Assembly (NCBI GenBank): GCA_033026295.1
Contig: CM065189.1
Location: forward strand, 496,001-560,000
Reading direction: 5' to 3'
Length of the DNA: 64,000 nucleotides
Origin: Channa striata
Taxonomy: Eukaryota; Chordata; Actinopteri; Anabantiformes; Channidae
In this document: positions 20,234 through 31,585 of the stretch, one piece after another
How the letters are laid out: each line of letters opens with the position of its first letter
Position numbering within the stretch: position 1 is the first letter of the stretch
The notes under the pieces: model-generated
Told to the model about the DNA's origin: nothing
The model's database searches: none
Seen by the model: only the letters and a program-made list of their open reading frames with translations
Position numbers and translations under genes: made by a program

Positions 20234-22685
20234 GAAAGACAAAAGGCTGAAGTAATTGGTAAGTCTTTTCAAGCAACGTCTAATTATAAGAGCAAATATG
20301 TAAATGGTGTTAATTTTATCAAAAATCTCGAAGAATATGGAACTAACTTTGATGCAGCCGTAAACAAGTGTGATAGTAACAGGGCGTTATGTGAAAATGA
20401 CAGATTCAAATCGAGGGAGCTGGAGAAGGTCTGGCTCCACATGCACTCAAAACGGATGTCTCTGATCTTGATGCCGGACGTATGCCGCGCCATCTAAAAA
20501 CGGTTTTGTCTGGGGTTTTTGAAATTGTGAGCGAAATGTTTCTTCATGGCATTTGTAATTAAAAACAAAAGACATTATCGATGTTGATGATTGTGAATTG
20601 AATCTTTTGTTAGATATATAGAATATTTGATAAATTTACCTTATTCGACATATATATCGTCTTTAAATGTGGGGGGAGATTATTCGGAGCGAATAGAGAA
20701 AATAATTAAAGGTCTATTAGAGAGAGCGCCATCTTTAAGCACTGTGACTACAGCTCATTTTGATAGACTAGGCGAATTATTGAGGGGTTTACGCTCATCA
20801 GAGATTTCCACAGAATTTATTGACATTGATTCAACACAGAATTCCCCAGAGTGTAATGACATTGTTTTACTCCCAGATCGGACTCTGTGTCCATATTTAT
20901 TAGAACGATTCAGTCCAATTTTTCTGGTCTAACAGATCGCAGTCTGGAGTTTGTTGTCCAGGTAGTTCAAAATCCTACTAAATGGCTGCTACAGAAAATG
21001 TTAGAATTGAATGAAATTCTTAAAAAGAAATGGAAGTCTTTACATATGCGGGGACTGGTGGTGGCACGATTGTTGCGTGAAATTTCTGCTGCACTTCCAC
21101 ACTTCCTGTTACCAAGACGCTGTGTTTCTAGCGCATAACTCGAGAGGGTTTGTTGGACACATCATAGTTAAAACTATGCTTATCTGAGCATTATGCCAAA
21201 AGTGGTTTTGCAGGAGTCAAAGTTGATCTTGTTATAGAACCTGATTACAGCCTGAGGTTCATTGATTCAGCAGCATTCCTACCGTTCCCCATAGCAACTC
21301 TGCCCAAAGCTATGGGCTTTGAGGACGCAGTAAAGAGGCATTTTCCTCACAAATTCAGCTCAGAGAACCCTTTGGACTATGTAGGCCCATACCCAGGTAA
21401 AGAGGGTTATGACGCTGATCAGATGAGTGTCAAAAATTTATGTTTTGGTACATTGGCGTCTGTCAAGGCAGGTTTGACATTAAAAAAAGAGGAAATTCTT
21501 TACTGTAAAAATGACACAGCCATTCTTAAAAAAGCCTGTCTGTTGTTTAGAGATGTTTATTACAGAGACGGGTCTCGATCCTTTTAAAAGGGCGACTATA
21601 GCATTGGCCCGCATGTACGCATTCAGAACAAACTTTATTTTGGAGAAAACTCTTGCCATTCCCTGTCCCTATGAGTATAGATATGGTCGCAAGAGGTTTT
21701 CAGACTGTAGCATATAGTGGCTGGAGTATGTGAAGTCTATTCAGAATGTTTTCATTCAGCATGCTTTAAATACTGGCAAGAAGAGACTTGGACCCTGGCA
21801 GGTGGATGGCTACTACGAGTTAAACGGGGAGCACCATGTGTTTGAATTTTTGGGATGCTTTTATCTCGGATGTTTGCGGTGTTTTCCAGGTCACAAAACG
21901 CATCCTTTAACGGGTACAACCTTTGAAGAATTGTACGATCAGACCCTAGACAGGCTGTCTAAGCTACAATATATATATATATATAATGTGAAACTCATGG
22001 TCATGAAAGAACATGACTGGAATGAAATGAGACAAAGTCACGATCGAGTGAAAGAGTTCATGAAAAGCTATAAAGCGCCACCAAGACGAGACTTGTCTTC
22101 ACCCTCTGTAGGACCTGTGCTGAGGTCAACATGCAGTGTGATTCGTGCTCGCACAGGGACAAGGACAGAGCGTTGTTCGGTTTTTGGATCACCCCAGAGT
22201 TTGTAAAAGCTCTGGAGAAAAGTTGCAGGCTGGTGGAGATCCACAAGGTTTGGCATTTTAAAGAGTGGAGTAACACACTCTTTAGAGAATATGCTCAGAC
22301 ATTTCTCAAAAGGAAACAGGAGGCGTGTGGTTACCCATCAAACGTCACAGATGAACTATGCTTGAACTTCTTTTGGGGTAAATTTGCACAAAAAAGCAAT
22401 ATGACCCAGGCAGAGATAGTTAGCGATCCTGCAACATTGTTCAGTCACCTGTTTTCAGGCACTCACAAAGCGAAATACTTCAACTTTCAATTCATAATAG
22501 TTTCACGCCAGTTTGGCCGTGATTCAGTATTGTTACAATGATGCGTGTGTGACTCTCCAAATAAGATAGATAATGTGTTTATTGCAGCATTCACAACAGG
22601 TCACGTGCGATTAAAACTGTACAGTCACATGGAGCAGCTCGAAAGGAGGGTCCTTTATTATGACACCGACAGTTTGATATACACT

Positions 22686-24010
22686 ACCAGACTGTCCGTA
22701 AAAGCTCTCTGCACACACCAAACGACCTCAATCTCCTCAGCAGGTGGAGGCAACTCTGGCCCTTTCTGTACAGAGAGTCTGTGTTGTGTGTCCAGTCCAG
22801 TTTTTTGTTTAGGTGGATTCCCAGGTATTTAAAGGTGTCCACAATCTCAGTGTCTGAGCCCTGGATGCTCACCACCGTGTGTGGTGTAGAGTTCCTTTTG
22901 AAGGCAAGCACCAACTCCTAATTCTTATTCATGTTCAGAAACAAGTGGTTGTTCTCTGTATTCCCTGTATTCACTGTATTCCCGCTCATTCTCACCCAGT
23001 ACACAGCCAGCAATGGTGGTTTCATCGGAGGCCTGTGACTTTCCTGGCCTTGTCCTTCCTTAACTCTCTCCTAACCTGGTCCACAGTGAGGCAGAGGGGG
23101 ATGGGCAGTGACTGGTGTGGAGGTGTGGGTTGTCGGGTGCCCTCTTTGACAGTGGGAGGAGGGGCAGAGTGGTCTGCATGGAGCTGAGGAGTCAACAGCT
23201 GTAGCTGGGAGGAGACGACTGGACTGGAGAGGTGTGAAGAAGGGGCCCGTGTGGATGGGGGCTGGGGACTGGGCAGAATCAAATCTGTCAAAGAAGAGAT
23301 TTAATTCATTTGACCAGGCCTGGTCACCCGTGGCCTGTCGACCATCCCCACCCTCACCAAGGCCACAGATATCTTTCAGTCCTCTACAAACCTCACGGAG
23401 GTTATTCTGCTCCAGCTTCTTCCTGTAGCTGTCCTTGCACCTCTTGATTTTGAATTTTAATTCCCGCTGCACTTTTCCTAGGTCCTCCATGTACCCTGAG
23501 AGAAAGGCTTTCCTTTTTAAATTTAGTAGGTTCTTTAGCTCAGGGTACTGTCTTGGATGGCACAGTGTTTTCCACATATAATTTTATGTAGTCTGTGATA
23601 CAGTGTGTAAGGCTGTCGATGTCCTCCCCGTGTGGACTGCAGAGAATCAGTCCGTGGTGTTGAAACAGTCCCTCAGCTCTTCACTTGCCTCCTCTGTCCA
23701 GATCTTCACTGTTTTCAGCTGTGGTGTCTGCTTTGTCACCACCGGAGTGTAAGCAGGAGACAGAGATTCAAGATTATGATGCATTCTTTGCGTTGCGTTA
23801 GCATATAGCAGGTCCAAAGTTTTATTGTCCCTTGTGTGGCAGGTAGCATACTGGGTGAAGTTGGGCAGGGTGGCAGAGAGAGGGAGGCAGGCATGAAGTC
23901 CCCAGAGATGAGAATCAGGGCCTGTGGGTGCTGTGTCTGCAGCTGTTGCATGAGACTTAATTTAGTCAAACACAGCCACGACCGTTGGCGGACCGCAGTC
24001 TACCCACTTC
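22686..24010 (-). mobile_element. L2/CR1-group LINE, internally deleted
   Basis: Read on the minus strand, this starts with an endonuclease piece (LQTQHPQALILISGDF, about 23940). It continues with the linker (LKFKIKRCKDSYRKKLEQNN, about 23460) and LTVDQVRRELRKDKARKVTG (about 23090). It then jumps to the RT C-terminus (LVLAFKRNSTPHTVVSIQGS, KYLGIHLNKKLDW, LHLLRRLRSFGV). RT motifs A-C are deleted. It belongs to the same family as LINE A. Its 3' side abuts the polymerase remnant directly after YYDTDSLIYTT. Confidence 0.85.
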
Positions 24011-24450
24011 CCTGCTGGGTTTAATTGGGTTGGCGGCGTCCAATGATAACCAGGAACAGTGGAACGCTTTGTGAACTCTAGGAGGAATGCCGCTCACAGA
24101 GGCACTCGGTTTCCGAGAGGTGCTCTATGGATTCACCTCTGGTTCGCTTCCTGCCACCGGTCTATCAGCCAGTTAAGCCACGTCAACCACCTACGGAGGA
24201 GCCTATGCAGGTTGGGAAAACTAAACTTCCGGCCAGTAAACACCAACAACAGCTTTTTGAAGTTCGCCAGTGTCCGTTAAACAACTGAGTTCGTCAGCTG
24301 CTTGTGCTGCTTTTGTTGACTCCAGATCTGACTTTATTGATGAGACACTAGTTAGTCTCTTGGGCCTGGAAGTTGAGGAACTCTCCACCTAACTCTGGGT
24401 CAAGGCTCTAGATAATCATGTTAAGTTAATCAGAATCAGAGATCAATCTC
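24011..24450 (+). pseudogene. Gypsy gag C-terminus and protease fragment
   Basis: The segment contains FLPPVYQPVKPRQPPTEEP and MQVGKTKLP, typical of the end of gypsy Gag. AAFVDSRSDFIDETLVSLLG and LEVEELST, a gypsy protease start, follow. The active-site triplet expected as Asp-Ser-Gly reads Asp-Ser-Arg. The same segment occurs at 34140-34640 on the minus strand, so both copies derive from one family. It is cut off on both sides. Confidence 0.65.
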
Positions 24451-25779
24451 CCTTTATCTGCCTCAGTCTCTTTTGACTCTACTGTTACGTTGTCTTGGTC
24501 ACGACTCCTACAAGCTCCTCACTCACACTTGTAGCATCCATTTCTGTGTTATAAAAGCTGGACCTGAGCTACATTCTTCTACCTTGAGGTAAACGTGTTT
24601 CCTTAACCTCCCCAAAGATAAAGGAACAGAAAACCCTTGTTCCTCTACACCTCCCCACATCTGTTCCCAAGGTTCACAGACAGAATACACATCTCCGGCT
24701 GGAACCCCAGCCATTAACGCTAATCTGCGAAGGACCATCCCGGAAGGATCCCACTTGTAAATCTCTCTTATCAGACTCAACTAGCAGTCCAAAACGAAAC
24801 GGAGACAATGGAACGTGAGAACTTTCTTTTGGATTTCTAACCTGATAAAATGGATATTCCGAATTTCTGATTCGCATGTGATTTACATCACCATGTTCAG
24901 GCGAAGTTATGCAACAGTTTGGTGTATCTCTGGTTATTCTAGGTCGAAAATTCATGAAGTTACGAATTAGAACGTTTTAATTCAGAATGACAAGACAGAG
25001 TAACACAGCACCACATTGCCATCCTTGGGTGGAAATTGTAAGTGCATCCCGAAAATACTCGTCTATAGAAAGAAATAAAATGGCATTAATTTGTTGTCTG
25101 AAAGTTAAAACACAATGTCATATTCTTCTGTCAATTCTGTATATTACACATACATGTTACATATTCATGCATGCCTTGTATACACCGGCTTAGTTATGTA
25201 AACATGATCATGTCATGTTATATTAATTCAACGCTACGATGTCCAGATAATGCATGACTGAATTCCTAATTGTGTTGTGTGTTCTTACTGTGTATTAATA
25301 GGTATTAGACAAAGCTAATTTTCCATGTAATAATCATTGGATTCCATCTATTCATCTAATCAGAAATCTCACATGTATGTTGAAATGAGACACGCAGCAA
25401 TCATGTTGTTTTAAGCATTTTAACCTTTGCACAGTATAATAATTATAATATGTTGCTTTGTTTTATAGTATGAGATTTTGGGCTTGATGAAAAGAGAAAT
25501 CTATATTTGACTTTGTGTGATTAAACCAAACAAAGGATTTAATTTGATCTAGAGGAGGGACAAGCTCTGCCCTCCGCGGTAAATTTGAATTTAACAGCCT
25601 CATAATCTTGGCAACGCCCCAACAATACAAAATAAAGTTAAAATTCCTTTGTTAGAGTTCCCACAGAGTCCGCGCAGAGTTCCACTTCGAGCTCTGATCA
25701 ACTTCAGAATTCCATCCTGAAGAAGAAATGTGCCTCAGTTAAGAAAACTGTTAAAATTGCTTTTTGTCGTCAATTCTCT
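24451..25779. other. Unassigned stretch, partly open on the minus strand
   Basis: Minus-strand frames at 24674-24955 (RDTPNCCITSPEHGDVN) and 24523-24780 (YKWDPSGMVLRRLALMAGV) overlap in different frames and could be one frameshifted protein, but I recognise neither. The part from about 24960 to 25560 is AT-rich without signals. Confidence 0.3.
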
Positions 25780-26032
25780 CTCAACTTTCCACTAAGCCCA
25801 ACCGGTCAAGGCAGATGTCCGCCCACCCTGAGCCTGGTTTTGCTGGAGGTTTCTTCCGTTAAAGGGAGTTTTTCCTCTCCACTGTTGCCTATGGCTGCTC
25901 AAGGGGGATTAGTTGGGTTTTCTCTAAATGTTTGTATAGTCTTGACTTGATTATGTAAAGTGCCCTGAGATGACCTTGTTTTAAATTGGCGCTATACAAA
26001 TAAAGTTGAATTGAATTTAATTGAATTGAAAT
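25780..26032 (+). repeat. L2-type LINE 3' UTR fragment
   Basis: The sequence matches the last ~250 bases of the L2 copies at 9580-9815 and 50250-50490 (CCCAACCGGTCAAGGCAGA, TTTCCTCTCCACTGTTGCC) and ends with the GAATT-rich tail. It carries no coding sequence. Confidence 0.85.
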
Positions 26033-26239
26033 TCTCTCGTTTGTACCTTTTCAAACTATTTTTAAAACGCACACATCTTCCCTGCCTTCCATCTTCCTTG
26101 TCTTTGTTAGTAATTTTTGATGATTGGAACTCCAAGCCAAACTTTGATTTTTGTTTGTAATCACAAAATCCTTCAAAGTTAGTTCCAAAATGAGGCCGAG
26201 AATTTTATTCAATAGCTCAATATTTTTACCAACCAATTT

Positions 26240-27078
26240 TATTGAATAATTTTAATTTCAACATCTTCGGCTCCACACGGCTGTGTTTCAGACCGGACAA
26301 CCAGCGCCTCTTTAAGTTGGCTCAGCCACCAGCAGAACCAGACCACGTTAAATGAGCTTGCCATCTGACCAGGTGAATGCTCTTGTGGGCCGGGGAAATC
26401 TTTGCAGCCACAGCGGATCCTCACTCTGATAACTCGCCTGTTAGCAGAACCGATACGGTCCGTCCTGCTCTACAAAAGAACCGGTACCGATTGACGCATA
26501 ACTTGGCAGAACAACCTGCGGCAGCTCCCAGGCAAGACACAAATACCTCTCTCTATTTTATGGAAAGTCTGGTGTGTGTACAGCCGATAAACCAATGGAG
26601 CCTTTATGAAGTTTATTTCTAGAGTTTCTAAAATATAATTTCTGTTACTTAGACGTAAATGGTGACTAGACTCATTTCCTCTAGCCCCAATTCATCACAC
26701 ACACTTGCATACCTGGTCCACTTATCCGTTTACTTTGAATTGGTTATTTCAAGTTTTGTTGTCTATTCGTTTATTCCATTTATTCCATATATACATATAC
26801 GTGCTCACACTTATCTATATTCACTGTAGTTGTGGGTTAATAAATAATTTTAAAGAACTGGTCTGTGTTTGTCTTTCTTCAGAAAAACAGACAAAGTCAC
26901 TGAAACGGCAAAGAACTGATGACAGAGACTGATCTTGGGTCAAATTGTTGTTTACTTAATTCGATTGTTACAGTGGACCATCAGCGGCTCAGGTAAATAA
27001 TAATCATAGCTTGGTTTAGCTCAAACAAACCTGGTGCCCCTATTTCGAGGAAATTGATGCTTTTGCATTAATATCAAA
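26240..27078 (+). repeat. Unclassified dispersed repeat, copy 1
   Basis: This block matches 30735-31500 in the same orientation from TTCAACATC (start) to GCATTAATATCAAATTAC (end). Shared landmarks are CTTGTGGGCCGG, AACCGGTACCGA, CTTGGCAGAA, an AATAAATAA block near 26839 and CCTGGTGCCCC near 27029. The polyadenylation-like signal and a TGGTGCCCC that could be a primer-binding site suggest LTR plus leader, but neither end shows TG...CA clearly. Confidence 0.55.
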
Positions 27079-27569
27079 TTACCCAAGTCGCATTAGATTG
27101 CTACACACTTTTATCATGCGATTAATGATAAAAGAATTTATCCCAGGCCGTGGACCTCTGGCCCCGAGCTGTTTTGATAAAAATGAACTAAGTGCCCCTC
27201 CCTCCCACACTGAAGCACTTCAAAGTTTCAGACATTAACTTATTGGACACTAAACAAATCACCACAGTATTTTATGCCAGTGTGATCTACCACTTCCCCA
27301 ACTGCCAGACTGCAAATGCTGGTCAGCTGTAAAACCTCCGTTTCACTTGGTTTATTTACACACCGCAGTGACAGTTCAACACCTGCAACAAACCCTATTT
27401 ACAGCAGATACAGTAGAATAGGAAAAAAAAAGAAAAGCCCCAAACAATCACTACCATGGGTCTGTTCAGAGAGAGAGAGGGATGAAGGTTGTGACAGAAA
27501 CTGATAAATCATTTTGTCTGACACAATTTGAGTCAGAAGCTGCAGCTTCTCCTCCTCCTCTCTCAGAGG

Positions 27570-28498
27570 ATGGACGACCTCTGCTTTCCACAACTGCTCA
27601 ATGACTCCTGCAGGAAACCAGAGATCAGTCAGTCTGAATCTGCTTTACTGTATGTTACATTGCTGTCAACCGTCTCTGTGTTCACTGTGTCTCTCAACCT
27701 GCTCGTCATCATCTCAGTCTCCCACTTCAGGCAAAGATATACTGCAAAAGTGTGAACAGTCTGATTTACAAGACACTGTTACTTAGAGTTAGTGTGTGAA
27801 TAACTTCACATCTTGACACCAGACGTATTTTCTGCTTTGCTGACAATGTTTTTGAATGTTAAATGTCCAGATGTGCCTCATGTAAGACATATCACTGTAC
27901 ATGAATGTCTCATATTACATTAATGTCTTTGTCTCCCTGCAGGCAGCTGCACACACCCACCAACCTCCTCCTCCTCTCTCTGGCTGTGTCTGACTTTCTC
28001 TCTGGGATTGTGACAATGTTTGATGTTTACAGACTATCGTCTTGTTGGCTTTTTGGTGACTTCGTCTGTTCTTTATTTGGTTATATGAGTTCAATCGTTA
28101 ACGGTGTCTCAGTAGGAAACGTGATTCTCATATCAGTCGACCGTTATGTGGCTATTTGTGACCCTCTGCATTATCCGACCAGAGTCACTGTGAAAAGGGT
28201 TAAAATGTGTGTTTGTGTGTGTTGGACGTGTTCTGAGCTGAAAGCTGCCAGGACTCTGGGTGTTGTTGTACTTGTGTTTTTAATCTGTTTCTGTCCATAT
28301 TACTCTCGCTCTTTTGTCCCAGCTGACTCTGTAGACTTTCGTCTATATTCAATGATTAGTTACTTTCTGTTAATAACTAACCCGAGTCTGAACCCTCTGA
28401 TTTATGCCTTGTTCTACCCCTGGTTTAGAAAATCTCTCAGACTCATTTTGTCTCTTCAGATCCTGCAGCCTGGCTCGCGTGAGACCAACATGCTGTAA
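27570..28498 (+). pseudogene. Trace amine-associated receptor pseudogene with TM4-TM5 deletion
   Basis: Exon 1 (27570-27730) encodes the N-terminus and TM1 (LCFPQLLNDSCRKPE, LNLLVIISVSHF). Exon 2 (27943-28498) encodes TM2 (LLLLSLAVSDF), TM3 with DRYVAICDPLHY, TM6 (CFCPYY) and TM7 (LNPLIYALFYPWFRK). The borders are a GC donor (CAG|GCAAAG) and a standard acceptor (CCTGCAG|GCAGC). After CVCVCWTC the sequence jumps straight to SELKAARTLG, so about 250 bases encoding TM4, extracellular loop 2, TM5 and most of loop 3 are gone. The joined frame stays open (238 residues), but a receptor without TM4-TM5 cannot fold as a GPCR. The last residues, GSRETNML, equal those of the gene at 42594. Confidence 0.9.
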
Positions 28499-30130
28499 AC
28501 AGACACTGTGCAGTGACTGAAATGTGATCTGCTCTATGGACAGAGAAATTCATTTGTACATGTTCTTCACTGAGTGAATTCACAAATCAGTGAAAATGTG
28601 CAGATCTTAAAGTTGTTATAACCAGTCACGCTCCCTGTTGCAGATATTTAACCTGTCTATTTCCAGTCTGACTCGTGTTTCTCATTCAGCTTCTGGTTAC
28701 GTTTCCCCTAAATAAGGAGTAACTAATAATTGTAAATAAGACGTTTCCAGAAGAAGATGCACAGTGAACTCTTCAATGCTGAAATGACCTTAGAGCTTTC
28801 GCTAAAAAGTAGATGAAAGTTTAAAATGTTTCGGAACAAAAAAGTTACACTTGAAGCTGTAGCCTAAGTGAATATATGCAGAAATACTAATAGTAGAGTA
28901 GTGGTTTAGGATCCAGAACTGGACCCAGTTCTGAATCCTGTATCTGGCCGGGCAGCTGTGGCTCAGATAAGTGCATAAGTTGCAGAAGAGTGTTCAATAA
29001 CTTTGTGAAATACTGGATTAAACACCTAATTATTTGCTCTTTGGTAACTTTAAAGTCGAGTGGATTAACTCATGATTTTTCTATGCTCATTTCAGTTTTA
29101 TCTATGCCAAGTTTAACTTTTGCTCAAGTAAGAGACTTAACCGACTTAACCTAAACTTTATCTCTCAATGACATTAGGGCCAATTATTCAATTTGGTTGC
29201 GGTTATACATCTTGAGGACCTCTCCAGAGCTTCAGACCCCTGCCTACGCACCTCTGGTCCCCAAGGAGTGCTTTAGAAATAAAGCTGACTTGACGTATTC
29301 CTTTGGGGACAGAAGTCAGGGATCCCTCATCTGCAAAGAACCCACCTCTGACATGCGACTCATTGATCCTTTGTGGTTATTTGATCATCTCTTATAACAG
29401 ATCTGTTGCCCTAAAACAAAGATAAATTATTGATATGTGTGAATGTTTGCATCATCATTGTGATGCTCCAGTGCGAGGCTTGTTATCAGTTTATCAGTGA
29501 TTTAATTTAAATCACAATGCAAAGATGTGAGATTCTGTTCATTTGTGCTATGAAACAATGAAGCAAACTCAACACAGAAACATCAGGTCACAAGACTAGT
29601 GCACTACTGTAAACACAATTAGTTTATGAAATATGATTGTGGACCTCTGGCAGTCTCTCTCAGCAGTGGACATACAGGCTGGACGGCAGCTAATGTTAAC
29701 ACATGATAGTTTCTCAGTCAAATACTCATTCCACAGATCTCTGACTTATCACTTCATGTTTGTTTGAGCCTTAAATTAACGTCAGCTCAACGTTAGCTTA
29801 ACTATTAAACTAATGTGAACATAACCACAGGCTAGTAACCAGCTGTAACACTGAACTGTGCCACTGAACTGTGCCAGCGTTAGCATTGCATAATTGCAAT
29901 AGCATCTAACATTGTCACATAATAAACATATTTACCTCGTGCAGGTGCCACGTGTCCATTATCTGATGAAAACCCCTAATGGCCATTAGGAGAATCATGA
30001 AAAAAACAAATATCTGCTTCGATAACCTAAGTTGAAAACTCCAAACTTTTCTACCGTATTAACGTGCTGTACAGCCCAGAATGCCGACAAACAGCTATTA
30101 CACTTAAACGGTAAGTTTTAAACCATCTCG
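28499..30130. other. 3' flank of the TAAR pseudogene, no recognised genes
   Basis: The first ~250 bases resemble the 3' flank of the TAAR gene at 42594 (read on its strand), showing that the duplication included flanking DNA. Beyond that I see no gene. A 66-residue frame at 29197-29397 (TSPELQTPAYAPLVPKECF) has no recognised relative. Confidence 0.4.
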
Positions 30131-30698
30131 TGTCAAGGTTGGGACTTTGGCCCCACAAGTACAGGACTCATGAGGAAGTTTTTATTGACAGTGGCAGTAC
30201 ACAGAAATGGATGACAGAACAACAGATCAGCAGACAGGCAGGTGACAGGTGAGCTGCAGGCCCAGCCAGTGAACATGAACAGCCAGGCCACGAGATGAGC
30301 AGGAAGACAACCAGAATAGCTGGCAGACAAACTAGGTGAGTACCAAGAAAGTAGTGGATTAGCAGGCAGATTGACAGATGAGCAGCAAGTTAACAGGCAG
30401 GTTTACCGGCAGACAGGTGACCAGGCAAGCAGAGTGCCAAGGTCCAAAATGTAACACAGAAATGGCTTGAAAGCTTCCTGTACTGCTGTAGAGCAGTTAT
30501 GCAGAGAGACAATCTGGCAGAAAACTGTGGTCAAGTCCAGGTATAAATAGGCAGAGTGAACAGGTGAAAGCAGTCAAGGCAAGTGATTGGTGGTGAAGCT
30601 GGCAGAGTAACCACAGAGCAGGAACAGGAAGCGAAGAAAACAGGCAACAAAATAAAAGTCCAGGGGAGGAAGTGGTGATGAGGGGATGAATCATGACA
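30131..30698. repeat. Gypsy-type solo LTR (about 568 bp)
   Basis: The block begins TGTCAAGG and ends ATCATGACA, matching the TGTCA...TGACA ends of fish gypsy LTRs. Its start resembles the LTR beginning at 35442 that belongs to the minus-strand gypsy element there. The interior holds degenerate GGCAGACAGGTGA-type repeats. No clear target duplication flanks it. Confidence 0.5.
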
Positions 30699-30734
30699 CA
30701 ATAGACATATTTTTATTAACCCTTTGGTAGAATT

Positions 30735-31500
30735 ATTTCAATTCAACATCGGTCGGCTCCACATGGCCCTGTTTCGGACTGGACAACAAGCGCCTCTGTA
30801 AGTTGGCTCAGCCACAAGCAGAACCAGACGACAGTATCGTGAGCTCCCAATCTGACCAAGTGAATGCTCTTGTGGGCCGGCGGATCCTCGCTCTGATAGC
30901 TTGCCTGCTCTACAAAGAACCGGTACCGACTGACGCCTAACTTGGCAGAATGACCTGCAGCAGCTCAAAGGCAAGACTAAAACCTCTTATTTATGAAAAG
31001 TCTGGCTTCCACATATAGTCGCTAGAGCAATGGAAGCTTTTCTAAAGTCAAAGTATCTTTTCCCGTTACTCTGGGTAAATAGTAACTATATTCTTTTCCT
31101 CTAGCCCATAATTACACATTACACTTACGAACCTGATCGTTCAACTGTTTACCTAGAATTGGTTATTTCATGTTTTATTGTGCATTAATTTATTAATTAT
31201 GTTCCATGTATAAATATGCACATTCATATCTATCTATATTTTCTGTAGTTGTAGATTAATAAATAACTGAAAAGAGCTGGTTCTTTGTTCACCTTTCTTG
31301 GGAGAAACAGACAAAGTCACTGAAACGAAAATAACTCATGGTGAAAGACTGAACTTGGTTGAATTAAAGTCAATCCTATTGTTTACTTAACTTGATTGTT
31401 TCTGGTGTGGACCATCCAGGTAATATTTTAATCATAGCTTGGTTCAGCTTAAAGATCCTGGTGCCCCGTAGAGGAAATTAATGCTTTTGCATTAATATCA
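30735..31500 (+). repeat. Unclassified dispersed repeat, copy 2
   Basis: This is the direct partner of 26240-27078, in the same orientation and with similar length. It lies directly after the LTR at 30131-30698. The two copies flank the TAAR pseudogene with about 3.7 kb between them. This copy carries CCTGGTGCCCCGTAGAGG near 31459. Confidence 0.55.
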
Positions 31501-31509
31501 AATTACATG

Positions 31510-31585
31510 TGTTGCAAATTGCAACAATGACTTTGTTGCAAATTGGCGACATATGAATAAAGTTGAATTGAATTGAATTGAAAAT
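31510..31585 (+). repeat. L2-type LINE tail fragment
   Basis: A short piece (GACTTTGTTGCAAATTGG, AATAAAGTTGAATTGAATTG) matches the extreme 3' end of the L2 family. A second tail fragment lies at 32510-32600 (AAGTGCCTTGAGATGAC, GAGGTTGAATTGAATT). Confidence 0.75.

Larger units (their letters stand above)
20033..22685 (+). pseudogene. Polinton/Maverick-like family B DNA polymerase, decayed
   Basis: A protein-primed type DNA polymerase can be followed in broken frames. After an N-terminal part (NTGFGYSAGERQKAE; INLPYSTYISSL; TAHFDRLGELLRGLR) come exonuclease motifs AHNSRGFVGH (about 21136) and FIDSAAFLPFP (about 21262). FPHKFSSENPLDYVGPYPG and FEFLGCFYLGCLRCF follow, then LCLNFFWGKFAQ (motif B region, about 22363) and YYDTDSLIYT (motif C, about 22656). 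In the exonuclease motif the usual catalytic Asp after Gly-Phe is Val. Motif A (DFTSLYP-type) is missing between about 22075 and 22110, and about 40 residues are lost near 22358. The gene ends where a LINE begins. A linear-plasmid or adintovirus-like source is possible. Confidence 0.7.

Noticed and set aside
20177..20497. 106-residue frame as an independent small gene
   Set aside because: The text continues after a frameshift near 20445 (DVSDLDAGRMPRHLKT) into the polymerase remnant, so it is one part of a larger broken gene.
29197..29397. 66-residue frame downstream of the TAAR pseudogene
   Set aside because: No known motif, no splice support and no second copy; not enough for a gene call.
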